Assembly (NCBI RefSeq): GCF_018372875.1
Contig: NZ_JAHAIF010000036.1
Span: 1-27,932 of the forward strand
DNA: 27,932 nt
Source: Clostridium sp.
GTDB lineage: Bacteria > Bacillota > Clostridia > Clostridiales > Clostridiaceae
Reading direction: 5' to 3'
The translations under genes were made by a program, and so were the position numbers. How positions within the stretch are numbered: the first letter of the stretch is position 1; the number at the start of each line of letters is the position of its first letter. The notes below the pieces were generated by a model. The model saw nothing but the letters and a program-made list of their open reading frames with translations, was not told the origin of the DNA and ran no database searches. Positions 8,836 to 15,085 of this stretch are shown in pieces.

Positions 8836-9900
8836 TTATAATTCTTTATTTAAATAAACCTGCTCGTTTATCCTCTTTAATCCATTTCTTATTGCTCTTG
8901 CCCTCGCTTCTCCAATTCCTTCTACTTGATCTAATTCTTCTATGCCAGCATCTATTATTTGATTAAATCTATCAAAATGCTTAATTAAGTTTTCTATAAC
9001 ATTTGAAGGAATTCTCGGCACTTTACTTAATATTCTATATCCTTTTGGAGAAACTAATGTGTCAACTAAAGATTCTCCTGAATATCCTAATACTCTAGAT
9101 ATTACTTCTAAATCTAGCAATTCCTCTTGAGATAACTTTTGTATATCTTTATATATATTATCAACAGTATCATCTTTCTTAAAGTAATCTCTTATTAATA
9201 GAATTCCATCTCTCTCTATATGCCTTACTAACTCATTTAATTGCATAGATATAAGTCTACCTTCATTCCCTAACTCCAATATGTATATATCTATTTCTTC
9301 TACTATTCTCATAACCATTTCAGTTCTTTGAATAGCTGTAACTACATCAAATAAAGTTGTTAAATCTTGAAATTCTAATAAATTTAAATTATTAATTACT
9401 CTATCTAAAACAGCAACATATTTTTCAAGAGTTTGAACTGCCTGGTTAGCTCTTGCCAATATAATACTACTTTCTCTTAATACATACTTAATATCTCCTT
9501 TGTATACTGTAATTATATTTCTACGTTGAGAAATAGCAATAACTACCCTTCCAGTTTGCTTTGCTACTCTATCTGCTGTTCTATGCCTAGTACCTGTTTC
9601 GTAAGTAGGAATTGTTGATGATGGTACCAACTGAGCATTTGCACAAACTATCTTCTTTAAATCTCCACTAATTACTATAGCCCCATCCATTTTGGCCAAC
9701 TCATACACATAAGCTGGAGTGTATTCAGAATTAATATAAAATCCACCATCTACTATGCTCATTATATCTTCGCTATCGCCTAATACTACTAATCCACCAG
9801 TCTTAGCCCTTAATATGTTTTCTAACCCTTCCCTTAATGCAGTTCCTGGGCACATTAACTCTAATATCTTTTTTATTTCTAAATCTTTCTCTAACCTCAT
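8836..9900 (-). CDS. disA: DNA integrity scanning protein DisA, diadenylate cyclase
   Basis: This is a 354-residue protein that condenses two ATP into c-di-AMP and scans DNA for branched structures. The DAC domain motifs DGAIVIS (residues 72-78) and GTRHRTA (103-109) are intact, so activity is expected. A helical spine (about 140-290) is followed by a C-terminal helix-hairpin-helix, [20 protein letters not shown] chose ATG 9900, which has GGGTGAG upstream, over the in-frame GTG at 9912, which has no ribosome binding site. It lies 15 bases after radA, the conserved order. The c-di-AMP receptor gene at 22742-23071 lies in the same window. Confidence 0.96.
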   Translation of the reverse strand: MRLEKDLEIKKILELMCPGTALREGLENILRAKTGGLVVLGDSEDIMSIVDGGFYINSEYTPAYVYELAKMDGAIVISGDLKKIVCANAQLVPSSTIPTYETGTRHRTADRVAKQTGRVVIAISQRRNIITVYKGDIKYVLRESSIILARANQAVQTLEKYVAVLDRVINNLNLLEFQDLTTLFDVVTAIQRTEMVMRIVEEIDIYILELGNEGRLISMQLNELVRHIERDGILLIRDYFKKDDTVDNIYKDIQKLSQEELLDLEVISRVLGYSGESLVDTLVSPKGYRILSKVPRIPSNVIENLIKHFDRFNQIIDAGIEELDQVEGIGEARARAIRNGLKRINEQVYLNKEL

Positions 9901-9915
9901 ACACTCACCCACTTT

Positions 9916-11283
9916 TTAAAAAACTTTTCCAATAGCTTCTCTTAAATTACTTACGCCTATAACCTTAATTGATTCATTGCTAATTCTATCTTTATTTCTA
10001 AAAGGAATTATAGCATATTCAAATCCCATTTTTTCCGCTTCATTCACTAATCTATCAATTGAGTTTATAGGTCTTATTTCTCCTGTTAAGCCTACTTCTC
10101 CAATTATAGCTACCTTAGGTAAAGATATGCCTTTATTCTTCACACTAGATAATAAGGCTAATGCCAAACCTAAATCAGCTGTAGTTCCATCTATGTTTAA
10201 ACCACCAACAACATTTACATATACATCTTGATTATAAAAAGGTATTCTTAACTTCTTTTCTAAAACTGCAAGAATCAAACTCAATCTTTGATTATCTATT
10301 CCAACGCCAGTTCTCCTTGGCATTGGAGCATTGGTTTGAGTAACTAATGCTTGAATCTCTACCAGTATTGGTCTAGTTCCTTCCATTATACCAATAACAA
10401 CTGAACCTTCTTGATTAAAGTTTGTATCTTCTAAAAACATCTTTGAAGGATCGTATATTTCAACTAAACCTTCTCCTCTCATTTCAAAAACACCAATTTC
10501 ACTAGTTGTTCCAAAACGGTTCTTTATAGTTCTTAATATTCTAAACTCCTCAGTTCTTTCACCCTCAAAGTATAAAACTGTATCTACCATATGTTCTAAT
10601 ACTCTTGGACCTGCAAGAGCTCCTTGCTTCGTAACATGAGCAACAATAAATAAAGGTATGTTTTTTCCTTTACCTATTCTCATTAATTCATTTGAGCATT
10701 CCTTTACCTGAGATACACTTCCTGGCGCAGATGTTACCCCCTCTTTATAAATAGTTTGAATAGAATCTATTATAACAAACACTGGTTGTATATTTTCTAT
10801 GTATACATCAATTGTATCTAAATTAGTTTCAGAAACTATAAATAAATCTTTTGCAGTTACTCCCAACCTATCCCCGCGAATTTTAATTTGTTCTTCTGAC
10901 TCTTCACCAGATACATATAAAACTTTTCCGTACTTAGATGCTATATTATTAGCTGTTTGTAATAGTAATGTGGACTTTCCTATTCCAGGATCCCCTGAAA
11001 TTAAAGTTAAAGATCCTTTTACTAATCCTCCTCCAAGTACTCTATCAAGTTCTTTTAGATTTGTTTTAAATCTTTCTTTTTCTCCAGACTTTATTTCCCC
11101 TATACTCTTTGGCATATTTTCCGTCAATATATTTTTACTTATTTTTTCTTTTGCTGCGGTATTGTTATCTTTTAACTCCTCAACAAAAGTATTCCATTGA
11201 TTACAAGAAGGACATTTTCCAAGCCACCTTGGTGATTCATAACCACACTCTTGACACGTAAAAATAGTTTTTATTTTAGCCAT
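9916..11283 (-). CDS. radA: DNA repair protein RadA
   Basis: This is a 455-residue RecA-like ATPase of standard length. The N-terminal C4 zinc finger has Cys10, Cys13, Cys24 and Cys27. Walker A is GDPGIGKST (97-105), followed by Walker B FVIIDSIQTI. The RadA-specific KNRFG motif is in TIKNRFGTTSEIG, and the C-terminal Lon-protease-like domain is recognisable at VNVVGGLNIDG. RadA drives branch migration in recombinational repair. The ATG follows AAAGGAGG. In many Firmicutes radA directly follows clpC. Here a 3.8-kb block separates them, and radA needs its own promoter, which I could not place confidently in the AT-rich leader. Confidence 0.97.
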   Translation of the reverse strand: MAKIKTIFTCQECGYESPRWLGKCPSCNQWNTFVEELKDNNTAAKEKISKNILTENMPKSIGEIKSGEKERFKTNLKELDRVLGGGLVKGSLTLISGDPGIGKSTLLLQTANNIASKYGKVLYVSGEESEEQIKIRGDRLGVTAKDLFIVSETNLDTIDVYIENIQPVFVIIDSIQTIYKEGVTSAPGSVSQVKECSNELMRIGKGKNIPLFIVAHVTKQGALAGPRVLEHMVDTVLYFEGERTEEFRILRTIKNRFGTTSEIGVFEMRGEGLVEIYDPSKMFLEDTNFNQEGSVVIGIMEGTRPILVEIQALVTQTNAPMPRRTGVGIDNQRLSLILAVLEKKLRIPFYNQDVYVNVVGGLNIDGTTADLGLALALLSSVKNKGISLPKVAIIGEVGLTGEIRPINSIDRLVNEAEKMGFEYAIIPFRNKDRISNESIKVIGVSNLREAIGKVF

Positions 11284-11324
11284 ACGCTCTCCTCCTTTCT
11301 ATACTCAAAATTCAACTTTATATA

Positions 11325-11372
11325 TTGTCATATTTATATATTGCTATATTTATATATTGCTATATTTATATA
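11325..11372. repeat. Three tandem copies of a 16-bp AT-rich unit upstream of radA
   Basis: The units at 11325-11340 (TTGTCATATTTATATA), 11341-11356 and 11357-11372 (both TTGCTATATTTATATA) stand head to tail, followed by a decayed remnant TTTATATATTT. The first copy differs by two bases. They lie in the transcribed leader or promoter zone of radA, 42-89 bases before its ATG. They look like slippage-prone satellite DNA. The rest of the 11284-11485 gap is AT-rich without other recognisable sites. Confidence 0.85.
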
Positions 11373-11485
11373 TTTATATATTTCTAACATTCCGTTCCTA
11401 ACTATATAATAATATCATAATTTTAAAATATAATTTACAATTCAAATTTATTTTTTTATATTTATTTATCGTCTAACCAAAAGAA

Positions 11486-11511
11486 AAGGTGAGATATTTT
11501 TATCTCACCTT
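11486..11511 (-). terminator. Terminator of nagR-nagB
   Basis: AAGGTGAGATA (11486-11496) and TATCTCACCTT (11501-11511) form an 11-bp stem with a four-base loop. On the minus strand it is followed by TTCTTTT after the stem. It lies 19 bases after the nagB stop and isolates the nag operon from radA. Confidence 0.8.
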
Positions 11512-11529
11512 CTATTATTACCAACTTTA

Positions 11530-12258
11530 TTACTTTACAAGCCTAGCTGCAGCTTCATCAATTATAACAACTACATCTCTGTGCATTTGTAACATAGTTG
11601 CAGGATTTGAAGTTGTAATCTTACCGCTTAATACACCTTTAATTGCTTCAGCCTTACTTTCACCACTAGCAACTAAAAGAATCTTTTTAGCTTTCATTAT
11701 TTGTCCAAGCCCCATAGTTATAGCTGTCTTTGGAACTTCATCAATAGAATCAAAGAATCTTGCATTTGCTTCTATTGTACTTTGAGTTAATCCAGTTAAA
11801 TGAGTTCCTGCAACTAAATCTTGATCTGGTTCATTGAACGCTATATGTCCATTATTACCAATACCTAGTAATTGAATATCAGTTCCACCTAACTCATCTA
11901 TTTTTTTATCATAGTTTCTTCCTTCTTCAGCTATATCAGCAGCTAATCCATTAGGTACAAAAGTTCTAGTCTTATCTATATTTATATGATTAAATAAGTT
12001 ATCATTCATGAAATATCTATAACTTTGTGGATGATCTCCAGCAAGTCCTACATATTCATCTAAGTTTACAGTTGTTACATTAGAAAAATCAACTTTTCCA
12101 TCTTTGTTCATCTTTATTAACTCTTTGTACATTCCTACTGGAGTACCACCTGTAGCTAATCCTAAAACAGCATTTGGTTTAACTTCTACTACCTTTGCCA
12201 TTTCTTCTGCTGCTAATCTACTCATTTCATCATAATCTTTAGCTATTATTACTTTCAC
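11530..12258 (-). CDS. nagB: Glucosamine-6-phosphate deaminase
   Basis: This is a 242-residue enzyme that converts glucosamine-6-phosphate to fructose-6-phosphate and ammonia, bringing amino sugars into glycolysis. Signature motifs are intact: [16 protein letters not shown] (substrate phosphate loop), [16 protein letters not shown] (general-base Asp) and [15 protein letters not shown] (catalytic His). It has the short length of the Bacillus-type enzyme. The start is GTG overlapping the nagR stop by four bases (GTGA), with AGAGGGG inside the end of nagR, so translation is coupled. No nagA or PTS gene is present here. Confidence 0.96.
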   Translation of the reverse strand: MKVIIAKDYDEMSRLAAEEMAKVVEVKPNAVLGLATGGTPVGMYKELIKMNKDGKVDFSNVTTVNLDEYVGLAGDHPQSYRYFMNDNLFNHINIDKTRTFVPNGLAADIAEEGRNYDKKIDELGGTDIQLLGIGNNGHIAFNEPDQDLVAGTHLTGLTQSTIEANARFFDSIDEVPKTAITMGLGQIMKAKKILLVASGESKAEAIKGVLSGKITTSNPATMLQMHRDVVVIIDEAAARLVK

Positions 12259-12977
12259 TTTAATTTCCCCTCTCGTCTTAAAATATTTACTTCTAAAATA
12301 TATTTATCTGATCTATAGGTAGCTTCTTCCACAAAAAGCACCTTTCCATCGCTATTTATAGTTTTACCATTTATCTGAAGTAATGGTACTTGCTCATCCA
12401 CTCCAAAAATTTTTTTATTAGTTTCATCCATTATAACTGCTTTTATAGATGATTCTGAATATTCCACAGAGTAGCCAAATTCCTCTAATATCTTATATAA
12501 AGACCCTTTTAGCTTCTCTTCATTTATAAATCCACAATAGTCTGAAGGAATATATACAACTTCATTAGCTATGCATTCACCATCAACTATTCTATTTCTA
12601 TTTATCTTATAAACTTCCTCAAATGAAAAAGTATCTGTCAAATCTTCTGGCGTAGGTATTTTATTAAACTCAATAACCTTAGTTTCTAGAGTCCTACCAG
12701 TTCTTTTAATTATTTCAGAGAAACTCATCATATCTTTCTGCTTGACTTTAGGCTCACAAACAAAAGTACCCTTTCCTTTTTCTCTTACTAATATACCTTC
12801 TTGAACTAGTTCTCCTAAAGCTTGCCTAATTGTCATTCTGCTAACTCCATAGTTTTCAGAAAGTTCCCTTTCACTATCTATACATTGACCAACCTTCCAA
12901 ACACCCTCTCTTATTTTCTTTAGGATGTCTTCTTTTAATTGATAATATACAGGAATAGGACTGCTTTTATCTATCAT
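12255..12977 (-). CDS. nagR: GntR/HutC-family regulator of amino-sugar use (NagR-like)
   Basis: The protein has 240 residues. A winged helix-turn-helix occupies about residues 5-70 ([13 protein letters not shown], then [20 protein letters not shown] and EKGKGTFV). A UTRA effector domain follows, with the family's strand pattern ending in [21 protein letters not shown] chose ATG 12977 behind GAGGAGG; the in-frame TTG at 12995 falls inside that ribosome binding site. Overlap with nagB and a dre-type operator in its own promoter indicate an autoregulated repressor relieved by a phosphorylated amino sugar. The ligand is inferred from Bacillus NagR/YvoA. Confidence 0.92.
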   Translation of the reverse strand: MIDKSSPIPVYYQLKEDILKKIREGVWKVGQCIDSERELSENYGVSRMTIRQALGELVQEGILVREKGKGTFVCEPKVKQKDMMSFSEIIKRTGRTLETKVIEFNKIPTPEDLTDTFSFEEVYKINRNRIVDGECIANEVVYIPSDYCGFINEEKLKGSLYKILEEFGYSVEYSESSIKAVIMDETNKKIFGVDEQVPLLQINGKTINSDGKVLFVEEATYRSDKYILEVNILRREGKLK

Positions 12978-12997
12978 ACTTAACTTCCTCCTCAATA

Positions 12998-13026
12998 ATT
13001 ATATCAAACCAAAATTAACTTGTCTA
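12998..13026 (-). promoter_or_regulatory. nagR-nagB promoter
   Basis: On the minus strand TAGACA (13021-13026), a 17-base spacer and TATAAT (12998-13003) form a strong sigma-A promoter; TGA before the TATAAT makes it an extended -10. The start site would be about 14 bases before the nagR ATG. The -35 lies inside the operator at 13018-13033. Confidence 0.8.
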
Positions 13027-13033
13027 GACCACT
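13018..13033. promoter_or_regulatory. NagR/DasR-type (dre) operator
   Basis: ACTTGTCTAGACCACT is one base from the palindrome ACTGGTCTAGACCACT recognised by HutC-type amino-sugar regulators such as DasR, and is close to Bacillus NagR sites. It covers the -35 of the nagR promoter, which fits repression by blocking RNA polymerase. Confidence 0.82.
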
Positions 13034-13048
13034 ATACATTAAGAATTC

Positions 13049-13078
13049 GCATAGAAATCTATCCTCTTACAAATACTA
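13049..13078 (+). promoter_or_regulatory. Sigma-G-like (forespore) promoter for the 55-codon gene
   Basis: GCATA (13049-13053), an 18-base spacer and AATACTA (13072-13078) match the sigma-G pattern known from Bacillus (GHATR, N18, CATNHTA) at all but the first -10 base. It ends 28 bases before the ATG at 13107. No convincing sigma-A pair fits the same gap. Confidence 0.45.
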
Positions 13079-13106
13079 ATTATAAACAATTTAAGGAGAT
13101 GATTCT

Positions 13107-13274
13107 ATGCTTACTAAAAATACATTAAATAATATAAATATTACAGGGAAAAATATTTTAAAAGATAACTCTGAAATTAATATTACTGATGTTTTTTCAT
13201 CACAGCAATCTGATGATGAAGTCAGTAATCATATATTAAACTCTAATTTAAATAATGAAAATATAATAAAATAA
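13107..13274 (+). CDS. Small hydrophilic 55-residue protein, possible spore protein
   Basis: ATG 13107 follows AAGGAG with eight-base spacing, and the frame stays open for 55 codons to TAA. The predicted peptide starts MLTKNTLNNINITGKNILKD and continues with an acidic SSQQSDDEVS stretch and an Asn-rich tail ending ENIIK. It has no Cys, no signal peptide and no membrane segment. I do not recognise the family. It is not the usual alpha/beta small acid-soluble spore protein. Support comes from the ribosome binding site and the sigma-G-like promoter; the AT-rich composition means chance cannot be excluded. No clear terminator follows before the glutaredoxin promoter. Confidence 0.6.
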   Translation: MLTKNTLNNINITGKNILKDNSEINITDVFSSQQSDDEVSNHILNSNLNNENIIK

Positions 13275-13324
13275 GTAACACAACATATAATTTTTTCATA
13301 TTATATATTACATAAGAATTATTG

Positions 13325-13353
13325 TTGAAAATTTCTATATTTAGTTATAAACT
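13325..13353 (+). promoter_or_regulatory. Probable promoter of the CPWC glutaredoxin gene
   Basis: TTGAAA (13325-13330), 17 bases and TAAACT (13348-13353) on the plus strand lie 45 bases before the ATG. This makes the glutaredoxin gene separate from the small gene upstream. Confidence 0.55.
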
Positions 13354-13398
13354 AAAATTAATATTAATAACTATTAATCTTTATTAGGAGGAGCATAT

Positions 13399-13626
13399 AT
13401 GATTAAAGTATATACCACAGATTCTTGCCCTTGGTGCGTAAAGGCTAAGAATTATTTAAAATCTAAAAATATAGCTTTTGAAGAACTTAACGTAGCTGAA
13501 GATATGGATGCTAGACAAGAAATGCTTCAAAAATCTAGGCAAATGGGAGTTCCCGTTTTAGACATAAATGGAACTGTTATAATTGGTTTTGATAAACCCG
13601 CTATAGATACAGCTTTAACTAAATAA
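13399..13626 (+). CDS. Glutaredoxin-like protein, CPWC active site
   Basis: This is a 75-residue thioredoxin-fold protein of the NrdH/glutaredoxin-like class. The redox motif is CPWC (residues 10-13), followed by the cis-Pro loop GVPVLDINGTVIIGFD (Pro52). It would reduce disulfides in a partner enzyme. The GLNxGF-type glutathione site of classical glutaredoxins is not evident, so electrons probably come from a thioredoxin reductase. The start follows AGGAGGAGC. It is the same length as, and alignable without gaps to, the gene at 13767-13994 on the other strand, and the two converge on one terminator, indicating an old duplication. Confidence 0.93.
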   Translation: MIKVYTTDSCPWCVKAKNYLKSKNIAFEELNVAEDMDARQEMLQKSRQMGVPVLDINGTVIIGFDKPAIDTALTK

Positions 13627-13632
13627 GCTAAT

Positions 13633-13699
13633 AAAAAAACACCTATTCTGATTTGCTCCTATAAATTATACAGGTAGCAATTCATTCTAGGTGTTTTTT
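13633..13699. terminator. Bidirectional terminator between the two glutaredoxin genes
   Basis: AAAAAACACCTA (13634-13645) and TAGGTGTTTTTT (13688-13699) pair perfectly over 12 bases. The 42-base interior can fold further through TTGCT and AGCAA. T-runs on both strands serve both convergent genes. Confidence 0.8.
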
Positions 13700-13766
13700 A
13701 TAGTATTTTTAAATATCCATTATTAAAATATACCTTTATAAATATCTTTTAATACTATCCTATAAA

Positions 13767-13994
13767 CTACTTATTGATAGCCTTATCTATTGCACTTTTA
13801 TCAAATCCAACAATTATTTCTCCATTAATATCTAATACTGGTACAGTTCTTTGACCTGAAACCTTAAATACCTCTTCTCTATCTTCATGAGCATCTGCAA
13901 CATTTATCTCACTAAATGCTAATCCCTTTAAACCTAGATACTTTTTAGCTTTTACACAAGCTGGACACCATGATGTTGAATATATTTTTATCAT
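13767..13994 (-). CDS. Glutaredoxin-like protein, CPAC active site, partner of TrxB
   Basis: This is a 75-residue thioredoxin-fold protein with CPAC at residues 10-13 and the cis-Pro loop TVPVLDINGEIIVGFD. It lies 12 bases after trxB on the same strand, so the two proteins are coexpressed and probably form an electron-transfer pair. In C. pasteurianum a thioredoxin-reductase-like protein plus a small glutaredoxin (Cp34/Cp9) reduce AhpC-type peroxiredoxin; the layout here matches that, which is inference from family and context. No ahpC is in the window. Confidence 0.93.
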   Translation of the reverse strand: MIKIYSTSWCPACVKAKKYLGLKGLAFSEINVADAHEDREEVFKVSGQRTVPVLDINGEIIVGFDKSAIDKAINK

Positions 13995-14006
13995 TTTAAT
14001 TCACTC

Positions 14007-14936
14007 CTATTTTGATATTATAAACTTTTCAGCCTCTAGCGCTGCAATAGTACCATCAGCTACTGCTGTTGTTATTTGTCTATATAACTTTTCTCTAACA
14101 TCTCCTGCTGCATATACACCAGGTATATTAGTATTCATATTTTCATCTGTAATAATATAGCCATTCTTAGTTAGGTTAATGAATTTACCAAACATATCTG
14201 TTTTAGGCTCAGTTCCAATATAACCAAATACACCATCTATATCTATAGACTTTTCCTCTCCAGTAAGTGTATTTTTTATTATAGCCTTTTCTACAAAGTT
14301 TGTTCCTTCTACATTTACTAAGTCTTCATTATATAGAATTTCTATTTTTTCATTCTTCTCAACTTGATCTAATAAAGACTTTTCTCCTCTAAAATAATCA
14401 TATCTTCTAATTAGATATACTTTTTCGGCAAATCTAGTTAAAAATATAGCTTCTTCTAAGGCAGAATTCCCTCCACCTACTACAGCAATAACTTTTCCTT
14501 CATACATTGCACCATCACAAACAGCACAATAGTGAATTCCTTTGCCTGCAAATTTACCTTCATTAGGAATAGGTAACTTTCTAGGTGACGCTCCTGTTGC
14601 AATTATTAAACTTTTTGCTTTGTAAATATAACTTTCAGTTTCTACAAGTTTATACTCACCATCAATTCTTACATCCTCTACTGGATCAAACTCATCAATT
14701 ACTGCGCCAAGCTCCTCTGCTTGTTCTTGCATGATATCTGCCAACTTGCTTCCTTCTACATTTTTAAAGCCAGGATAGTTTTCTATAGTATAACTATTTC
14801 TAACTTGACCCCCCAAAATAGAATTTTCAAGTATTATCATATTTAACTTAGCTCTTGAAGCATAAATTCCAGCAGTTAAACCTGCAGGTCCTCCACCTAA
14901 GATTACTAAATCTATATCTTTTATATCTTTATTCAT
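14007..14936 (-). CDS. trxB: Thioredoxin reductase-like flavoprotein
   Basis: The protein has 309 residues. The FAD-binding motif is LGGGPAGLTAGIYASRA (residues 13-29), the redox-active CAVC lies at 137-140 and is followed by DG, the pyridine-nucleotide motif is GGGNSALEEA (154-163), and the C-terminal FAD motif is GVYAAGDVREK. The nucleotide-specificity segment is LIRRYDYFRGEK rather than the HRRDxFRA of NADPH-specific TrxR. The His is lost while both Arg remain, so cofactor preference should not be assumed. It heads an operon with the CPAC glutaredoxin gene. Its leader contains a CsoR-like operator. Confidence 0.95.
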   Translation of the reverse strand: MNKDIKDIDLVILGGGPAGLTAGIYASRAKLNMIILENSILGGQVRNSYTIENYPGFKNVEGSKLADIMQEQAEELGAVIDEFDPVEDVRIDGEYKLVETESYIYKAKSLIIATGASPRKLPIPNEGKFAGKGIHYCAVCDGAMYEGKVIAVVGGGNSALEEAIFLTRFAEKVYLIRRYDYFRGEKSLLDQVEKNEKIEILYNEDLVNVEGTNFVEKAIIKNTLTGEEKSIDIDGVFGYIGTEPKTDMFGKFINLTKNGYIITDENMNTNIPGVYAAGDVREKLYRQITTAVADGTIAALEAEKFIISK

Positions 14937-14949
14937 ACAACCACTCCTT

Positions 14950-14965
14950 TACCCTCTGGGGGTAT
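14950..14965. promoter_or_regulatory. CsoR/CstR-like operator in the trxB leader
   Basis: TACCCTCTGGGGGTAT is an interrupted G/C-tract palindrome flanked by AT DNA. It differs at two positions, as I recall it, from the B. subtilis copZA operator of the copper sensor CsoR (TACCCTACGGGGGTAT). It begins at about +1 of the trxB promoter, a normal place for a repressor. No CsoR-family gene is in the window. As RNA, TACCC/GGGTA could also form a 5-bp hairpin just before the ribosome binding site. Confidence 0.5.
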
Positions 14966-14971
14966 ATATTC

Positions 14972-14999
14972 ATTATATCATAATCCATAAAATATTCAA
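14972..14999 (-). promoter_or_regulatory. trxB-glutaredoxin promoter
   Basis: On the minus strand TTGAAT (14994-14999), 16 bases and TATAAT (14972-14977) form the promoter. TGA precedes the TATAAT, giving an extended -10. Transcription would start near 14966, at the edge of the CsoR-like palindrome. Confidence 0.75.
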
Positions 15000-15026
15000 T
15001 AATAATTATTAATTAACATTCTATAA

Positions 15027-15080
15027 AAAATAAACCTGTAAGCAAATCCTAATAATATTATGTGCTTGCAGGCTTATTTT
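15027..15080. terminator. Terminator of the ctsR-clpC operon
   Basis: An interrupted stem is formed by AAAATAAACCTGTAAGCA (15027-15044) and TGCTTGCAGGCTTATTTT (15063-15080) with two mismatches. The minus-strand side ends in a T-rich run. It lies six bases after the clpC stop and separates the operon from trxB and radA. Confidence 0.8.
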
Positions 15081-15085
15081 ATATC

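Noticed and set aside
9901..9912. GTG 9912 as the DisA start
   Set aside because: It has no Shine-Dalgarno and lies in an A/T run. ATG 9900 has GGGTGAG and gives the usual DisA N-terminus MRLEKDLE.
11325..11372. Short CRISPR-like array
   Set aside because: Units are only 16 bp and contiguous, with no spacers and no cas genes.
12978..12995. TTG 12995 as the NagR start
   Set aside because: The TTG is part of the GAGGAGG ribosome binding site that serves ATG 12977.
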